A DNA stretch of 64,000 bases from Algoriphagus locisalis (GCF_900116615.1 NZ_FPBF01000001.1:186001-250000), one strand, 5' to 3'; shown: positions 8,737 through 17,771, numbered from the stretch's first letter. The notes: generated from the sequence alone by a model not told the origin. Numbers and translations are program-made.

Positions 8737-10023
8737 TTATCGCTTATTCATAGATACGTAGTCACGCTCATTTTCTCCAGTATATACTTGTCTTGGACGA
8801 CCGATTGGCTCGCCGTTTTCACGCATTTCTTTCCACTGAGCGATCCAGCCTGGCAATCTTCCCAATGCAAACATCACCGTGAACATATCTGTAGGGATAC
8901 CTAGTGCTCTATAGATAATGCCTGAGTAGAAGTCAACATTAGGATAGAGTTGACGATCGATGAAGTACTGATCGTTAAGCGCTGCATGCTCAAGTTCTTT
9001 GGCGATATCCAGAACAGGGTCATTCACACCTAATTTCTCCAACACATCATCAGCTGCTTTCTTAATGATTTTCGCTCTTGGATCAAAGTTCTTGTAAACT
9101 CTGTGTCCAAAGCCCATCAATCTGAATGGATCATTTTTATCTTTTGCTTTGTCAAGATACTTCTTTGCATCTCCACCATCAGCTTTGATTGCTTCCAGCA
9201 TCTCAATTACGGATTGGTTAGCACCACCATGAAGTGGTCCCCATAGGGCATTGATGCCTGCAGAAATAGAAGCATAAATGCTGGCCTGAGAAGAACCTAC
9301 AATTCTTACGGTAGAAGTAGAACAGTTTTGCTCGTGATCAGCGTGAAGAATCAATAGTTTGTCTAATGCTGCCGATACTACAGGGTCAACATCGTATTTC
9401 TCAGCAGGAAGCGCAAACATCATTTTTAGGAAGTTGGAGCAATAATCCAATGAATTGTCCGGGTAATTTACCGGATGTCCCATTTCGTTTTTGTAAGCCC
9501 AAGCTGCGAAAGTTGGCATTTTGGCTATCAAACGAATGATGCTCATATTGATTTCCTCTTCGTTTCTATTTGGATTCAAAGAATCCGGATAGAAAGCAGT
9601 AAGTGCACAAATCAAAGAAGAAAGAACACCCATTGGGTGGGCATTGGAAGGGAAGCCCTCTAAGATCTTCTTGATATCTTCGTGAACCAAGGTATGATGC
9701 GTGATTTCTTTAGAGAAGTTTTCGTATTGAACTTGGGTAGGGAGTTCGCCATAGATCAACAGGTAAGAAACTTCTAGGAAAGTTGACTTTTCAGCCAAAT
9801 CCTCGATTCTATATCCTCTGTAGCGAAGAATTCCTTCTTCTCCATCCAAAAAAGTAATGGCGCTTTTGGTAGCTCCGGTGTTTTTGTATCCTGGGTCTAG
9901 GGTGATAAGACCTGAGGATGCTCTAAGTTTTGCGATATCGATCGCTGATTCATTTTCTGTTCCGGTGATTACCGGGAATTCATAGTCTTGTCCTTTGAAA
10001 GAAAGCTTAGCTGATTCAGACAT
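8737..10023 (-). CDS. gltA: Citrate synthase
   Basis: GltA condenses acetyl-CoA and oxaloacetate to citrate as the entry to the TCA cycle. The 428-residue length and N-terminal domain (YEFPVITGTENESAIDI) match the hexameric, NADH-sensitive bacterial type II group. The catalytic triad is visible at His265 (GPLHGGANQ), His307 (MGFGHRVYKNFDPR) and Asp364 (YPNVDFYSG), positions almost identical to the Escherichia coli enzyme. The ATG at 10023 has no upstream alternative. The gene is monocistronic, with its own terminator downstream and 240 bp of non-coding DNA upstream. Confidence 0.97.
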   Translation of the reverse strand: MSESAKLSFKGQDYEFPVITGTENESAIDIAKLRASSGLITLDPGYKNTGATKSAITFLDGEEGILRYRGYRIEDLAEKSTFLEVSYLLIYGELPTQVQYENFSKEITHHTLVHEDIKKILEGFPSNAHPMGVLSSLICALTAFYPDSLNPNRNEEEINMSIIRLIAKMPTFAAWAYKNEMGHPVNYPDNSLDYCSNFLKMMFALPAEKYDVDPVVSAALDKLLILHADHEQNCSTSTVRIVGSSQASIYASISAGINALWGPLHGGANQSVIEMLEAIKADGGDAKKYLDKAKDKNDPFRLMGFGHRVYKNFDPRAKIIKKAADDVLEKLGVNDPVLDIAKELEHAALNDQYFIDRQLYPNVDFYSGIIYRALGIPTDMFTVMFALGRLPGWIAQWKEMRENGEPIGRPRQVYTGENERDYVSMNKR

Positions 10024-10237
10024 ATAAGTATTATTTGGATTGCGGATGTTAAAAAACCTCGAATTAGGCTCGTAAGATAATAAAATCAGGTAGTTTTTTG
10101 ATGGCAGAATGTGACCTATGCGTTATTATTCCTGTGAAAAGTGAATTAATTCATATGAAATTCTCCCATTTCTACATAAATCCTTAGAAATGCATAGAAC
10201 TGACCTTAACTATTCGTAACTGATTTTTGACTTGGAA

Positions 10238-10259
10238 TAAAAAAAAGCCCCTGAGGGCT
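10238..10259 (-). terminator. Intrinsic terminator of the suf-brx operon
   Basis: The short stem AGCCC-CTGA-GGGCT is followed on the minus strand by eight T residues. It is 5 bp past the bacilliredoxin stop and would end the long SUF transcript. Confidence 0.75.
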
Positions 10260-10264
10260 AATTT

Positions 10265-10687
10265 TTATGCGCAGAAATGCTCGAAAACTTCCACCAAGTG
10301 GTCGCCGATCATTTTAGCATTTCTTCCTTCGATATGGTGACGCTCGATAAAGTGTACTAACTCTCCGTCTTTGAATAAAGCCATTGCTGGAGAAGAAGGA
10401 GGGTAAGGAAGACAAAGTTCTCTAAGTTTTTCTACCGCTTCTCTGTCGTTACCGGCAAAGACTGTAGCAAGAGTAGTAGGTTTTACTGTTGAGTTCTCAA
10501 CAGCATAGGTTACTCCCGGTCTTGCAGCTCCTGCTGCGCAACCGCAAACTGAATTTACTACAACAAGGGTAGTGCCTTTATGGTCTGGACCAAGATGCGT
10601 TGCAACTTGCTCAGCTGTTCTGAACTCTTCAAATCCTACGCTGGAAAGTTCCGCTCTCATAGGAGCGATCAATTCTTCTGGATACAT
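10265..10687 (-). CDS. Bacilliredoxin (BrxA/BrxB, YphP/YqiW family)
   Basis: The 140-residue thioredoxin-fold protein carries the characteristic Cys48-Gly-Cys50 motif (VNSVCGCAAGAARPG), which replaces the CXXC of thioredoxins. Family members remove bacillithiol from S-bacillithiolated proteins. PYPPSSPAMALFKDGELVHFI is the conserved cis-Pro and strand region. It lies 26 bp after sufT at the end of the suf operon, a sensible place for a thiol-repair factor supporting cluster assembly. This organism is inferred to make bacillithiol or a similar thiol. Confidence 0.9.
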   Translation of the reverse strand: MYPEELIAPMRAELSSVGFEEFRTAEQVATHLGPDHKGTTLVVVNSVCGCAAGAARPGVTYAVENSTVKPTTLATVFAGNDREAVEKLRELCLPYPPSSPAMALFKDGELVHFIERHHIEGRNAKMIGDHLVEVFEHFCA

Positions 10688-10713
10688 AATATTACTAGTT
10701 TTAAAATTCTTAA

Positions 10714-11070
10714 TTAAAGGAAACCCAATTCAAGTTTTGCTGCTTCAGACATCATATCCTGAGAATATGGCGGATCAAAAGTCAATTCAATCTCCACATT
10801 GTTAATTCCCTGAATCTGTTGGATTTTATCCTTGATCTCCGAAGGAATAAATTCTGCTGAAGGGCAATTTGGAGAGGTCAAAGTCATCAAAACATAGACG
10901 TTATTTACAGGGTAAACGGTGATTTCATAGATCAAACCTAGGTCGTAAACGTCCACAGGAATTTCCGGATCATAGACCAATTTAATGGCTTGAATGACCT
11001 TTTCCTTCAAGTTTTCTACTTGTCCTACTGATGTTTCCGTTTTACTTTCTGTTGACATACTATCAGGCAT
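10714..11070 (-). CDS. sufT: SufT-like MIP18/DUF59 iron-sulfur maturation protein
   Basis: The 118-residue DUF59 (MIP18) protein has the family core VYDPEIPVDVYDLGLIYEI and the reactive-Cys loop LTSPNCPSAEFIPSEI. SufT-type proteins help mature iron-sulfur proteins under high demand. The frame opens at an ATG at 11070 that overlaps sufE by 8 bp; a second in-frame ATG at 11058 (MSTESK) is an equally good start and avoids most of the overlap. It is in the middle of the suf operon, which supports the assignment over the paralogous PaaD. Confidence 0.9.
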   Translation of the reverse strand: MPDSMSTESKTETSVGQVENLKEKVIQAIKLVYDPEIPVDVYDLGLIYEITVYPVNNVYVLMTLTSPNCPSAEFIPSEIKDKIQQIQGINNVEIELTFDPPYSQDMMSEAAKLELGFL

Positions 11071-11494
11071 TTTGCTTGGTTTGAATCGCCAAAGCGTAAA
11101 GTTTTATTTGCTTGATCATCGAGGCGAAACCGTTTGAACGCTGACTTCCGATGATAGAGCCCATTCCGATTCTCTCTACGAAATCAAGCTCCGCTTTAAT
11201 AATCTCTTCCGGGCTGCGATAGTTCAAAACTCTCAATAAAAGTGAGATCAATCCTTTTGTAATATCTGTGTTGGAATCTGCTTGGAAATGAACCTTGCCG
11301 TCTTTTTCATCGGCGATCAACCATACTTTGGATTGACATCCTTTGATGGTGTTCTCCTCGATTCTTTCCTGATCAGGAAACTCCTCCAGGCTTCCACCCA
11401 GCTCCATGATGTAATAAATTGTGGATTCTTTGTCATCCCCTAAGATTTCAAATTCCGAAACTATCTCATCTTGAACTTCCTGAATACTGCTCAT
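11063..11494 (-). CDS. sufE: SufE sulfur acceptor protein
   Basis: SufE takes the persulfide from SufS and hands it to SufB. The 143-residue protein has the active-site Cys53 in the loop IKGCQSKVW, plus the conserved ITKGLISLLLRVLNYRSPEEI segment. The start overlaps the sufS stop by 4 bp, so the two partners are translationally coupled. Confidence 0.96.
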   Translation of the reverse strand: MSSIQEVQDEIVSEFEILGDDKESTIYYIMELGGSLEEFPDQERIEENTIKGCQSKVWLIADEKDGKVHFQADSNTDITKGLISLLLRVLNYRSPEEIIKAELDFVERIGMGSIIGSQRSNGFASMIKQIKLYALAIQTKQNA

Positions 11495-12714
11495 TTATTT
11501 TTTATTCGGGCGATTCGGCTTACACCTTCCGCCAGTTTTTCTATTTCTGATTTCGAATTATAAACCGAAAATGAAGCTCTTACAGTTCCTTCCAATCCCA
11601 ATCTTTTCATCAAAGGCTGGGTGCAATGATGACCTGTACGTACCGCGATTCCATTCGCATCCAGCATCATTCCCACATCGTATGGATGCATTGCATTGAT
11701 GTTAAAGGATAGGACACTTACTTTTTCGGCAGCTGTTCCAACTGGGAAAAAACCCTTGATCTGGGACAGTTGTTCGCTGGCGTATGAAAGTAATTCATCT
11801 TCGTGAGCTTTGATGGTCTCTTTTCCGATTTGGTTAATAAAGTCAATAGCAGCTTTGAAAGCGATTACATCTCCGATATTTGGCGTTCCTGCTTCGAATT
11901 TGAAAGGAATTTCATTGTAGGTAGTCTTTTCAAATGTCACTTCTTTGATCATCTCACCACCACCTTGGTACGGAGGCATGGATTCAAGTACTTCTCTTTT
12001 TCCATAAAGAACTCCAAGACCAGTAGGGCCATAAAGCTTATGTGCCGAAAAAGCCATAAAGTCGCAATCCAAGTCTTGCACATCAATAGTCAGGTGGCTT
12101 GTACTTTGAGCTCCATCCAGAAGTACTTTTGCTCCAACAGCATGTGCTGCAGCTATTACTTTTTTAACCGGATTAATGGTGCCAAGGGCATTGGACGCAT
12201 GAACTATGCTGACCAATTTGGTTTTGGCTGAAAGCAATTTTTCGAATTCATCGAAAAGTATTTCTCCCGCATCGTTGATTGGGATTATCTTGAGAATCGC
12301 TCCTTTTTCCTCACATAGCATCTGCCATGGGACGATATTGGAGTGGTGCTCAAGGGTAGAAATGATGATTTCATCACCTTTTTCGATGAATTTCCTTCCA
12401 AAAGTTGAAGCTACCAAGTTGATGCTTTCGGTGGTTCCCTTTGTGAAAATCACCTCAGCAGACTCTCTTGCATTGATAAAGTGCTGGATTGTCTCCCTTG
12501 CTTCTTCGAAATATCTGGTAGCCCGATCCGCCAATGCATGCGCGCCCCGGTGAATATTCGAATTGTCTTTTTCGTAGTAATTAGTCAACGCATCCAGCAC
12601 GGCTTGCGGCTTCTGCGTAGTAGCGGCATTGTCAAAATAAATCAAAGGCTTGCCATGCACTTCCTGATGGAGTACCGGAAACAAGCCTCTGATTTTTTCG
12701 ATTTCAATTCCCAT
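11491..12714 (-). CDS. sufS: SufS cysteine desulfurase
   Basis: This PLP enzyme takes sulfur from L-cysteine, leaving alanine. The 407 residues match class II desulfurases. PLP-binding Lys226 is in AFSAHKLYGPTG, the stacking His lies in LEHHSNIVPW (123-124), and catalytic Cys364 is in RTGHHCTQPLMK. It needs SufE, encoded directly downstream with a 4-bp overlap. It sits 8 bp after sufD, in the order typical of Bacteroidota suf operons. Confidence 0.97.
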   Translation of the reverse strand: MGIEIEKIRGLFPVLHQEVHGKPLIYFDNAATTQKPQAVLDALTNYYEKDNSNIHRGAHALADRATRYFEEARETIQHFINARESAEVIFTKGTTESINLVASTFGRKFIEKGDEIIISTLEHHSNIVPWQMLCEEKGAILKIIPINDAGEILFDEFEKLLSAKTKLVSIVHASNALGTINPVKKVIAAAHAVGAKVLLDGAQSTSHLTIDVQDLDCDFMAFSAHKLYGPTGLGVLYGKREVLESMPPYQGGGEMIKEVTFEKTTYNEIPFKFEAGTPNIGDVIAFKAAIDFINQIGKETIKAHEDELLSYASEQLSQIKGFFPVGTAAEKVSVLSFNINAMHPYDVGMMLDANGIAVRTGHHCTQPLMKRLGLEGTVRASFSVYNSKSEIEKLAEGVSRIARIKNK

Positions 12715-12722
12715 GTTGTGTA

Positions 12723-13991
12723 TTAAAATTTGCTTCCTAAGCGCGTCTGCACCAGTTCTGTGCAGTATTCACGGAAGCTTTCGTCTGTGATATGATCCAA
12801 CACTTCACCCGCAAAAGCGTAAAGCAACAAGCCTTTAGCCTGATCTTTTGCGATTCCTCTTGCCTGAAGGTAGAAGAGTGCTTCCTCGTCCAGCTGACCT
12901 GTGGTACAGCCGTGTGAACATTTTACATCATCTGCCCAGATTTCCAATTGAGGCTTGGTATTTACCACCGCATCTTCGGAAAGTAGGATGTTATTGTTTT
13001 GCTGGAAAGCATTGGTTTTTTGTGCATCTTGTCTTACGAAGATTTTTCCGTTGAAAACTCCTCTGGAACTATCTGCAAGAATGCCTTTATACAATTCGTT
13101 AGATTCCGCATGAGCCACGGTGTGATCCACATTAGTGTGGTTATCCACGTGTGTTTTGCCATTCAGCAAATACAAACCGTACATATTTCCTTCAGAATTG
13201 CTTCCTAGGATATTTAAGCTCAAATTATTTCTTACCATTTCTCCGGAAAGAGAAATAGTCACAGAAGAGAATCTTCCGTCTTTTAGGATATCTGTTTCCA
13301 GGTTGCTGACCTCAATGGCATTTTTGCCATCATTCTGCAACTTATAGTAACGAATTTGAGTGTTTACTCCACCTTTCACTTCTACAACTTTGTTTACAAA
13401 GTAGGATGCGTCACTAAGGTTCACGCTGTGATTGATGAAAGTCACTTCTGCAAAGTCACCAGCTTCGATCCATACTCTTGGCTGGATCACTTGACCGGTG
13501 TCAGCTTTAAAGAAGTTCAATAACAAAATCGGCTTTTGAACCTGAGCTTTTTTAGGAACGGAAATGAAAATTCCTCCTTCAAAAGAACTTTGATTCAACG
13601 CACAAAAGGGATCTTTTTCTGGCTTCGCAATACTTCCAAGCGCAGTGTCAGCTTTATCTGAAAGAGCAGCAACTTCTACTCCTTCGATAGTAGATGAAAG
13701 TGATGGCAGAAAATGTCCGTTGGCAAAAACCAATACGTCACCTGCATAACCTTCAAATACATTTGCTTTCACCTGCTCAGCAGTCACATCAAAAGCTCCA
13801 GCTGGAGCTAAGTTTTGAATGTTTTGCTCGATCTTTTTGGTGATCGCGGTGAACTTGTACTCTTCTGATTTATTGGTAGGGAATCCTTGGGCTTGGAAAG
13901 CTGTCTTTCCTGCTTCTCTGACTTGTTCAAAGCCAGTTCCAGCATTAGCCGATAATTCCACAAGTATATCTTGCTTGATAAGCGTACTCAT
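12723..13991 (-). CDS. sufD: SufD, scaffold subunit of the SufBCD complex
   Basis: SufD pairs with SufB and SufC to assemble and release Fe-S clusters. The 422-residue protein has the SufBD beta-helix core with KILADSSRGVFNGKI-type sequence (GILADSSRGVFNGKIFVRQD) and the C-terminal ADDVKCSHGCTTGQLDEEAL, which includes the conserved His of SufD. It follows sufC by 22 bp in the operon. Confidence 0.96.
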   Translation of the reverse strand: MSTLIKQDILVELSANAGTGFEQVREAGKTAFQAQGFPTNKSEEYKFTAITKKIEQNIQNLAPAGAFDVTAEQVKANVFEGYAGDVLVFANGHFLPSLSSTIEGVEVAALSDKADTALGSIAKPEKDPFCALNQSSFEGGIFISVPKKAQVQKPILLLNFFKADTGQVIQPRVWIEAGDFAEVTFINHSVNLSDASYFVNKVVEVKGGVNTQIRYYKLQNDGKNAIEVSNLETDILKDGRFSSVTISLSGEMVRNNLSLNILGSNSEGNMYGLYLLNGKTHVDNHTNVDHTVAHAESNELYKGILADSSRGVFNGKIFVRQDAQKTNAFQQNNNILLSEDAVVNTKPQLEIWADDVKCSHGCTTGQLDEEALFYLQARGIAKDQAKGLLLYAFAGEVLDHITDESFREYCTELVQTRLGSKF

Positions 13992-14013
13992 GAGTGATGT
14001 TTTAGGATGAAAA

Positions 14014-14778
14014 TCAAACGGTCGCCTTGGAATCTACTTCGTCTTTGATCCAGTCGTATCCTTTTTCTTCTAGCTCTAGTGCAAGCTCTTTAGTACCTGA
14101 TTTCACAATTTGTCCTTTGTACAGTACATGTACAAAATCAGGGATAATGTAATCCAACAATCTCTGGTAGTGAGTCACTACGATCGTTGCATTGTCTTTT
14201 GATTTCAGCTGATTCACGCCGTTTGAAACGATACGAAGTGCATCGATATCCAAACCTGAATCAGTTTCATCCAAAATAGAGAGGGTAGGAGCCAACATGG
14301 CCATTTGGAAGATCTCGTTTCTTTTCTTTTCCCCACCAGAGAATCCTTCGTTCAAAGCTCTACTCAAAAGCTTCTGATCCATTTCCACAAGTTTCATTTT
14401 CTCTTTCATCAACGTAAGGAATTTCACCGCGTCAAGTGGATCTTCACCACGGTATTCTCTCACTTGATTTACTGCAGTTCTCAGGAAGTTAGTCGAGCTA
14501 ACACCTGGGATTTCTACTGGGTATTGGAAGGCAAGAAATACACCTTCCCTTGCTCTATCTTCCGGTGAAAGGTCAAGTAGATCTTTTCCTTTGAAAGTCA
14601 CTTCACCATCAGTTACTTCATATTCTTCTCTTCCTGCCAAAACTGAGGCAAGAGTAGATTTACCAGATCCGTTTGGTCCCATGATCGCATGTACTTCACC
14701 GGCATTTATTTCCAAATTGATACCTCTGAGGATGGGAGTTCCCTCGATAGAGGCGTGCAAATTCTTTATACTTAGCAT
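14014..14778 (-). CDS. sufC: SufC ATPase of the SufBCD complex
   Basis: This is an ABC-type ATPase without membrane domains. Walker A is GPNGSGKST (residues 34-42), the Q-loop FQYPVEIPGV, the signature FSGGEKKRNEI (146-156) and Walker B LSILDETDSGLD with Glu171. The 254-residue length is normal. It drives conformational change in SufB-SufD. It is separated from sufB upstream by an inserted unit (14794-15235) with its own small gene; the region outside the insert is only about 19 bp. Confidence 0.97.
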   Translation of the reverse strand: MLSIKNLHASIEGTPILRGINLEINAGEVHAIMGPNGSGKSTLASVLAGREEYEVTDGEVTFKGKDLLDLSPEDRAREGVFLAFQYPVEIPGVSSTNFLRTAVNQVREYRGEDPLDAVKFLTLMKEKMKLVEMDQKLLSRALNEGFSGGEKKRNEIFQMAMLAPTLSILDETDSGLDIDALRIVSNGVNQLKSKDNATIVVTHYQRLLDYIIPDFVHVLYKGQIVKSGTKELALELEEKGYDWIKDEVDSKATV

Positions 14779-14793
14779 AATCTTAAATTTGAC

Positions 14794-15235
14794 ATTTGAT
14801 ATTTGAAATTAGGGTGACCTTATTTTAAGCTTCTAAACTTGTTTCCCCTGATCTCACTGTCTTTTAAATATTTAATAAAGCCAGAAATTGATTTACTGAT
14901 TTCTAGACTTTTTGTACTTGTTGCTTTAAGTGTTTCTTCGTTAATATAATTTCTGTCGAAAGCTCTGTAAAGTTGTGATCTCGACTCTCCAGCTGATGCT
15001 TTTGCAATACTTAGAAATTGGATAAATTCTTTATTTCCTTCTCGTTCATAGCCTTCAGCTATATTGTCCATTATAGAACCTGAAGAGGAGTTGATTTGAT
15101 TTTTCAAAGTGAAGTCAATCTTAAAACCTTCCTTTTGAGTTAGTTCAAAGATTTCTTTGCAATATTCTCTCGCTTTTTTCCAGATGTCTAAATCTTCAAA
15201 GCGAGTGATGGTTGCCATAATTTCAAATCTCAAAT
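14794..15235 (-). mobile_element. IVS-like insertion unit bounded by 26-bp inverted repeats
   Basis: Left arm 14794-14819 and right arm 15210-15235 are inverted copies with 22 of 26 bases matching (core ATTTGAnATTTGAAATTA). They enclose exactly the four-helix-bundle gene: the left arm abuts its stop codon and the right arm contains its start codon. Taking the unit out leaves a normal 19-bp sufB-sufC gap. Known background: this protein family was first found in intervening sequences of 23S rRNA, whose ends pair. That this unit is mobile is my inference; no target-site duplication is evident. Confidence 0.6.
14820..15218 (-). CDS. Four-helix-bundle protein (23S rRNA intervening-sequence / S23 family)
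   Basis: The product has about 132 residues from the ATG at 15218 ([20 protein letters not shown]). The family pattern is plain: F-x-D-L-x-x-W-x-x-A near the start, then [20 protein letters not shown] and [11 protein letters not shown], matching the four helical segments of IVP/S23 proteins. Members occur in IVS elements of 23S rRNA, as Avd-like proteins in diversity-generating retroelements, and as orphan genes; their function is poorly known, though nucleic-acid binding through basic surfaces is suggested for some. No reverse transcriptase is nearby. The frame continues to a TTG at 15233, but MATITRF is the usual start. It is embedded in the suf operon as a likely insertion. Confidence 0.88.
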   Translation of the reverse strand: MATITRFEDLDIWKKAREYCKEIFELTQKEGFKIDFTLKNQINSSSGSIMDNIAEGYEREGNKEFIQFLSIAKASAGESRSQLYRAFDRNYINEETLKATSTKSLEISKSISGFIKYLKDSEIRGNKFRSLK

Positions 15236-15239
15236 CCCA

Positions 15240-16685
15240 TTATCCAACCGATCCTTCCAGCGTCAATGCCAACAATTTCTGCGCTTCTACAGCAAATTCC
15301 ATCGGCAATTGATTCAACACCTCTTTAGCATAGCCATTCACGATTAATGCGACTGCATCCTCTGTAGCAATACCTCTTTGGTTGCAGTAGAAAAGCTGAT
15401 CTTCACCGATCTTTGAGGTAGTCGCTTCATGCTCCACCTTCGCAGTCGGGTTGTTGATATCTATGTATGGGAAAGTATGTGCTCCGCAGCGATCTCCCAT
15501 CAATAAGGAATCACACTGAGAGAAGTTACGCGCATTGGTAGCACGTTTCATCACTTGAACCTGACCTCTGTATGAGTTTTGGGATTTTCCTGCGGAAATA
15601 CCTTTGGAGACGATTCTTGACTTGGTGTTTTTACCAATGTGAATCATTTTCGTTCCCGTATCTGCTTGCTGGTAATTATTGGTTACCGCGACAGAATAGA
15701 ACTCACCAATTGAATTGTCTCCTTTTAAAATACAAGAAGGATATTTCCAAGTCACTGCGGAACCTGTTTCTACCTGAGTCCAAGAGATTTTGGAGAAGTC
15801 ACCAGCACAAATACCTCGTTTGGTAACGAAGTTATAAATACCGCCTTTCCCGTTTTTATCTCCAGGGAACCAGTTTTGAACTGTTGAGTATTTTACTTCA
15901 GCATGAGCTCCTGCATAGATTTCTACTACTGCAGCGTGCAACTGATTTTCATCACGTTGTGGTGCAGTACATCCTTCTAGGTAGGAAACGTAGGACTCAT
16001 CTTCCGCCACGATCAGCGTTCTTTCGAATTGACCTGTGTTTGCCGCGTTGATTCGGAAATAGGTGGAAAGCTCCATCGGGCAACGAACGCCTTTTGGGAT
16101 GTAGCAGAATGATCCGTCAGAAAATACGGCCGAATTCAGCGCCGCATAATAGTTGTCAGTCATAGGAACTACGGAACCCAAATATTTCTTCACCAACTCA
16201 GGATGTTCTTTTACAGCTTCGCTGAAAGAACAGAATACAATTCCAAGTTTGGACAGAGTACCCTTGAACGTAGTAGCTACAGAAACTGAGTCAAGCACTG
16301 CATCTACTGCTATACCCTGAAGTCTTTTCTGCTCATTCAAATTAATTCCTAAGCGCTTATAGATATCTAAAAGCTCAGGATCTACTTCATCAAGGTTTTT
16401 AGGCTTGCTGGATTGCTTAGGGGCAGAATAATATTTTAAAGACTGTAAATCAATTTTTGGGTAATGGACATTGGCCCATTTAGGCTCAGACATAGCCTCC
16501 CAAGTTTTGAACGCTTTCAATCTCCAATCAAGTAGCCACTGCGGCTCTTCTTTCTTGGCAGATATCCATCGAATGGTCTCTTCAGTTAATCCTACGGGAG
16601 CCTCATCGGCTTCATAGTTCACTGACCATCCGTGTTCGTATTCTTTTGATGTTAGTTCTTCTAAAATCTGATTGTCTTTGCTCAT
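15240..16685 (-). CDS. sufB: SufB, Fe-S cluster scaffold protein
   Basis: SufB is the main scaffold on which [Fe-S] clusters form, within SufBC2D. The 481-residue protein has the typical C-terminal region ([20 protein letters not shown] followed by FYCNQRGI) and conserved Cys/His residues, including the [17 protein letters not shown] region. It is the first gene of the suf operon. The upstream 233-bp region holds a 30-bp dyad (16772-16801) that may be an operator. Confidence 0.97.
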   Translation of the reverse strand: MSKDNQILEELTSKEYEHGWSVNYEADEAPVGLTEETIRWISAKKEEPQWLLDWRLKAFKTWEAMSEPKWANVHYPKIDLQSLKYYSAPKQSSKPKNLDEVDPELLDIYKRLGINLNEQKRLQGIAVDAVLDSVSVATTFKGTLSKLGIVFCSFSEAVKEHPELVKKYLGSVVPMTDNYYAALNSAVFSDGSFCYIPKGVRCPMELSTYFRINAANTGQFERTLIVAEDESYVSYLEGCTAPQRDENQLHAAVVEIYAGAHAEVKYSTVQNWFPGDKNGKGGIYNFVTKRGICAGDFSKISWTQVETGSAVTWKYPSCILKGDNSIGEFYSVAVTNNYQQADTGTKMIHIGKNTKSRIVSKGISAGKSQNSYRGQVQVMKRATNARNFSQCDSLLMGDRCGAHTFPYIDINNPTAKVEHEATTSKIGEDQLFYCNQRGIATEDAVALIVNGYAKEVLNQLPMEFAVEAQKLLALTLEGSVG

Positions 16686-16771
16686 TGTTGCTGAGTTATT
16701 TAGACTAATTACATTTTAACGGCGAAGGTACAACATATAATGAAAATAATATGTTTTTGACCATTGGATAA

Positions 16772-16801
16772 TTCTATCGAGTATATAGAAGTTCGATAGA
16801 A
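16772..16801. promoter_or_regulatory. Dyad TTCTATCGA-N12-TCGATAGAA upstream of sufB
   Basis: A perfect 9-bp inverted repeat separated by 12 bp lies about 87 bp upstream of the sufB start, in the gap between sufB and lrp. The spacing fits a dimeric DNA-binding protein on one face of the helix. Its left half contains TATCGAGT, which recurs at 17396-17403 and, inverted, at 17511-17518 upstream of the Lrp gene. Regulator identity is inferred only; Lrp or an iron-sulfur sensor are both possible. Confidence 0.4.
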
Positions 16802-16835
16802 ATCGCCCTTTTTGTCTATTCTATACCGTCTTTAC

Positions 16836-16866
16836 AAAAAAAAAGTATTGATGGTTCAATACTTTT
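16836..16866 (-). terminator. Intrinsic terminator of the Lrp gene
   Basis: The 11-bp stem AAAAGTATTGA / TCAATACTTTT with a 4-nt loop is followed on the minus strand by a run of T residues. It lies about 50 bp past the regulator stop and separates it from the suf operon. Confidence 0.7.
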
Positions 16867-16918
16867 CATTTTAATACGGTATCGAATAAATCTTTATTTA
16901 GATTTAATCTTAATTGGC

Positions 16919-17392
16919 TTATTTCTCTTTATCGAAAAACTGTATTGGTCTATTGATGGATTCTTCCAACACGATCAACGTCTCTGTACGGTCTATACCT
17001 TCTACTTTCTGTATGTTGTCCAATACAAATCGTAAATGATTAGTGTCTCTACAGATAATCTTAGCGAAAATAGAGTAGTTCCCAGTCGTGTAGTAAGCAC
17101 TTACTACTTCTGAAATTGTCTTAAGTTTTTCGATAACGGTATCATAAAGTGAACTCTTTTCAAGGTAGATTCCTAAAAATGCGGAGATATCATATCCTAA
17201 TTTTGAGAAATCTATATTTAAAGTCGCACTTTTTACGATACCCATATCCTCAAGTTTTTTCATGCGTACATGAACAGTTCCCGAGGATACAAAGACTTTT
17301 TTCGCGATTTCAGTGTATGGAGTCTTCGCATCTTCATTGAGAAGAGAAATGATCTTCAAGTCTATGTTATCGATATCTAAAATTTTGTCCAT
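16919..17392 (-). CDS. Lrp/AsnC-family transcriptional regulator
   Basis: The 157-residue protein has an N-terminal helix-turn-helix (DAKTPYTEIAKKVFVSSGTVHVR, residues 21-43) and a C-terminal RAM ligand-sensing domain (VVSAYYTTGNYSIFAKIICRD). Family members bind amino acids and often control their own gene. The ATG at 17392 is the only sensible start. TATCGAGT sits immediately upstream (17396-17403) and again inverted at 17511-17518, which could be autoregulatory sites. A terminator follows the gene. Confidence 0.93.
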   Translation of the reverse strand: MDKILDIDNIDLKIISLLNEDAKTPYTEIAKKVFVSSGTVHVRMKKLEDMGIVKSATLNIDFSKLGYDISAFLGIYLEKSSLYDTVIEKLKTISEVVSAYYTTGNYSIFAKIICRDTNHLRFVLDNIQKVEGIDRTETLIVLEESINRPIQFFDKEK

Positions 17393-17771
17393 TTTTATCG
17401 AGTGATTTTGGATGATTGTTAATGAATCTGCCTGTAAATTAGAGATTGTTCAAAATATAGCAAAATTTTTTTTTCAATTTGTAATTAAAAGCAAAATCCA
17501 TTTACTTTGGACTCGATATAGATGTTCAATTGAATATTTTGTTCGTGGAGTAAAAAGTCAAATTAAAATTTGAGATCATTTGGATTTCCAAATTTTAGTT
17601 TAATTTCTTCTGAAACTTTTAATCTCTAAAGTTATATTTGGGTTTATATTCTGAAAAGGGTCTTGCTTCTGGCGAGACTTTTTTGTTTTCGGTCCGAAAT
17701 TTATAATGCATAAAATTGTATTTGAAAAATTAATTACTGTATTTTTGCTTTCATACCTTTCTTCCATCAGT
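17393..17771. other. Intergenic region with possible short transcript and divergent promoters
   Basis: This 379-bp AT-rich stretch separates the divergent Lrp and TonB-C-like genes. It contains two TATCGAGT octamers (17396-17403; inverted at 17511-17518) and an orphan terminator-like hairpin on the plus strand at 17660-17684. No protein of convincing composition is encoded; the open frames here are shadows. A short upstream in-frame ATG at 17706 could extend the next gene. Confidence 0.5.
17660..17684 (+). terminator. Orphan plus-strand terminator-like hairpin
   Basis: The stem GTCTTGC / GCGAGAC (7 bp, one G-T wobble) with a 5-nt loop is followed by six T residues. No plus-strand gene lies upstream of it, because the nearest upstream gene (Lrp) points away. 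It may end a short RNA or act as an attenuator for the gene starting at 17772. Confidence 0.5.

Noticed and set aside
14820..15218. Avd accessory protein of a diversity-generating retroelement
   Set aside because: No reverse transcriptase, template repeat or variable repeat is present in the surrounding suf genes.
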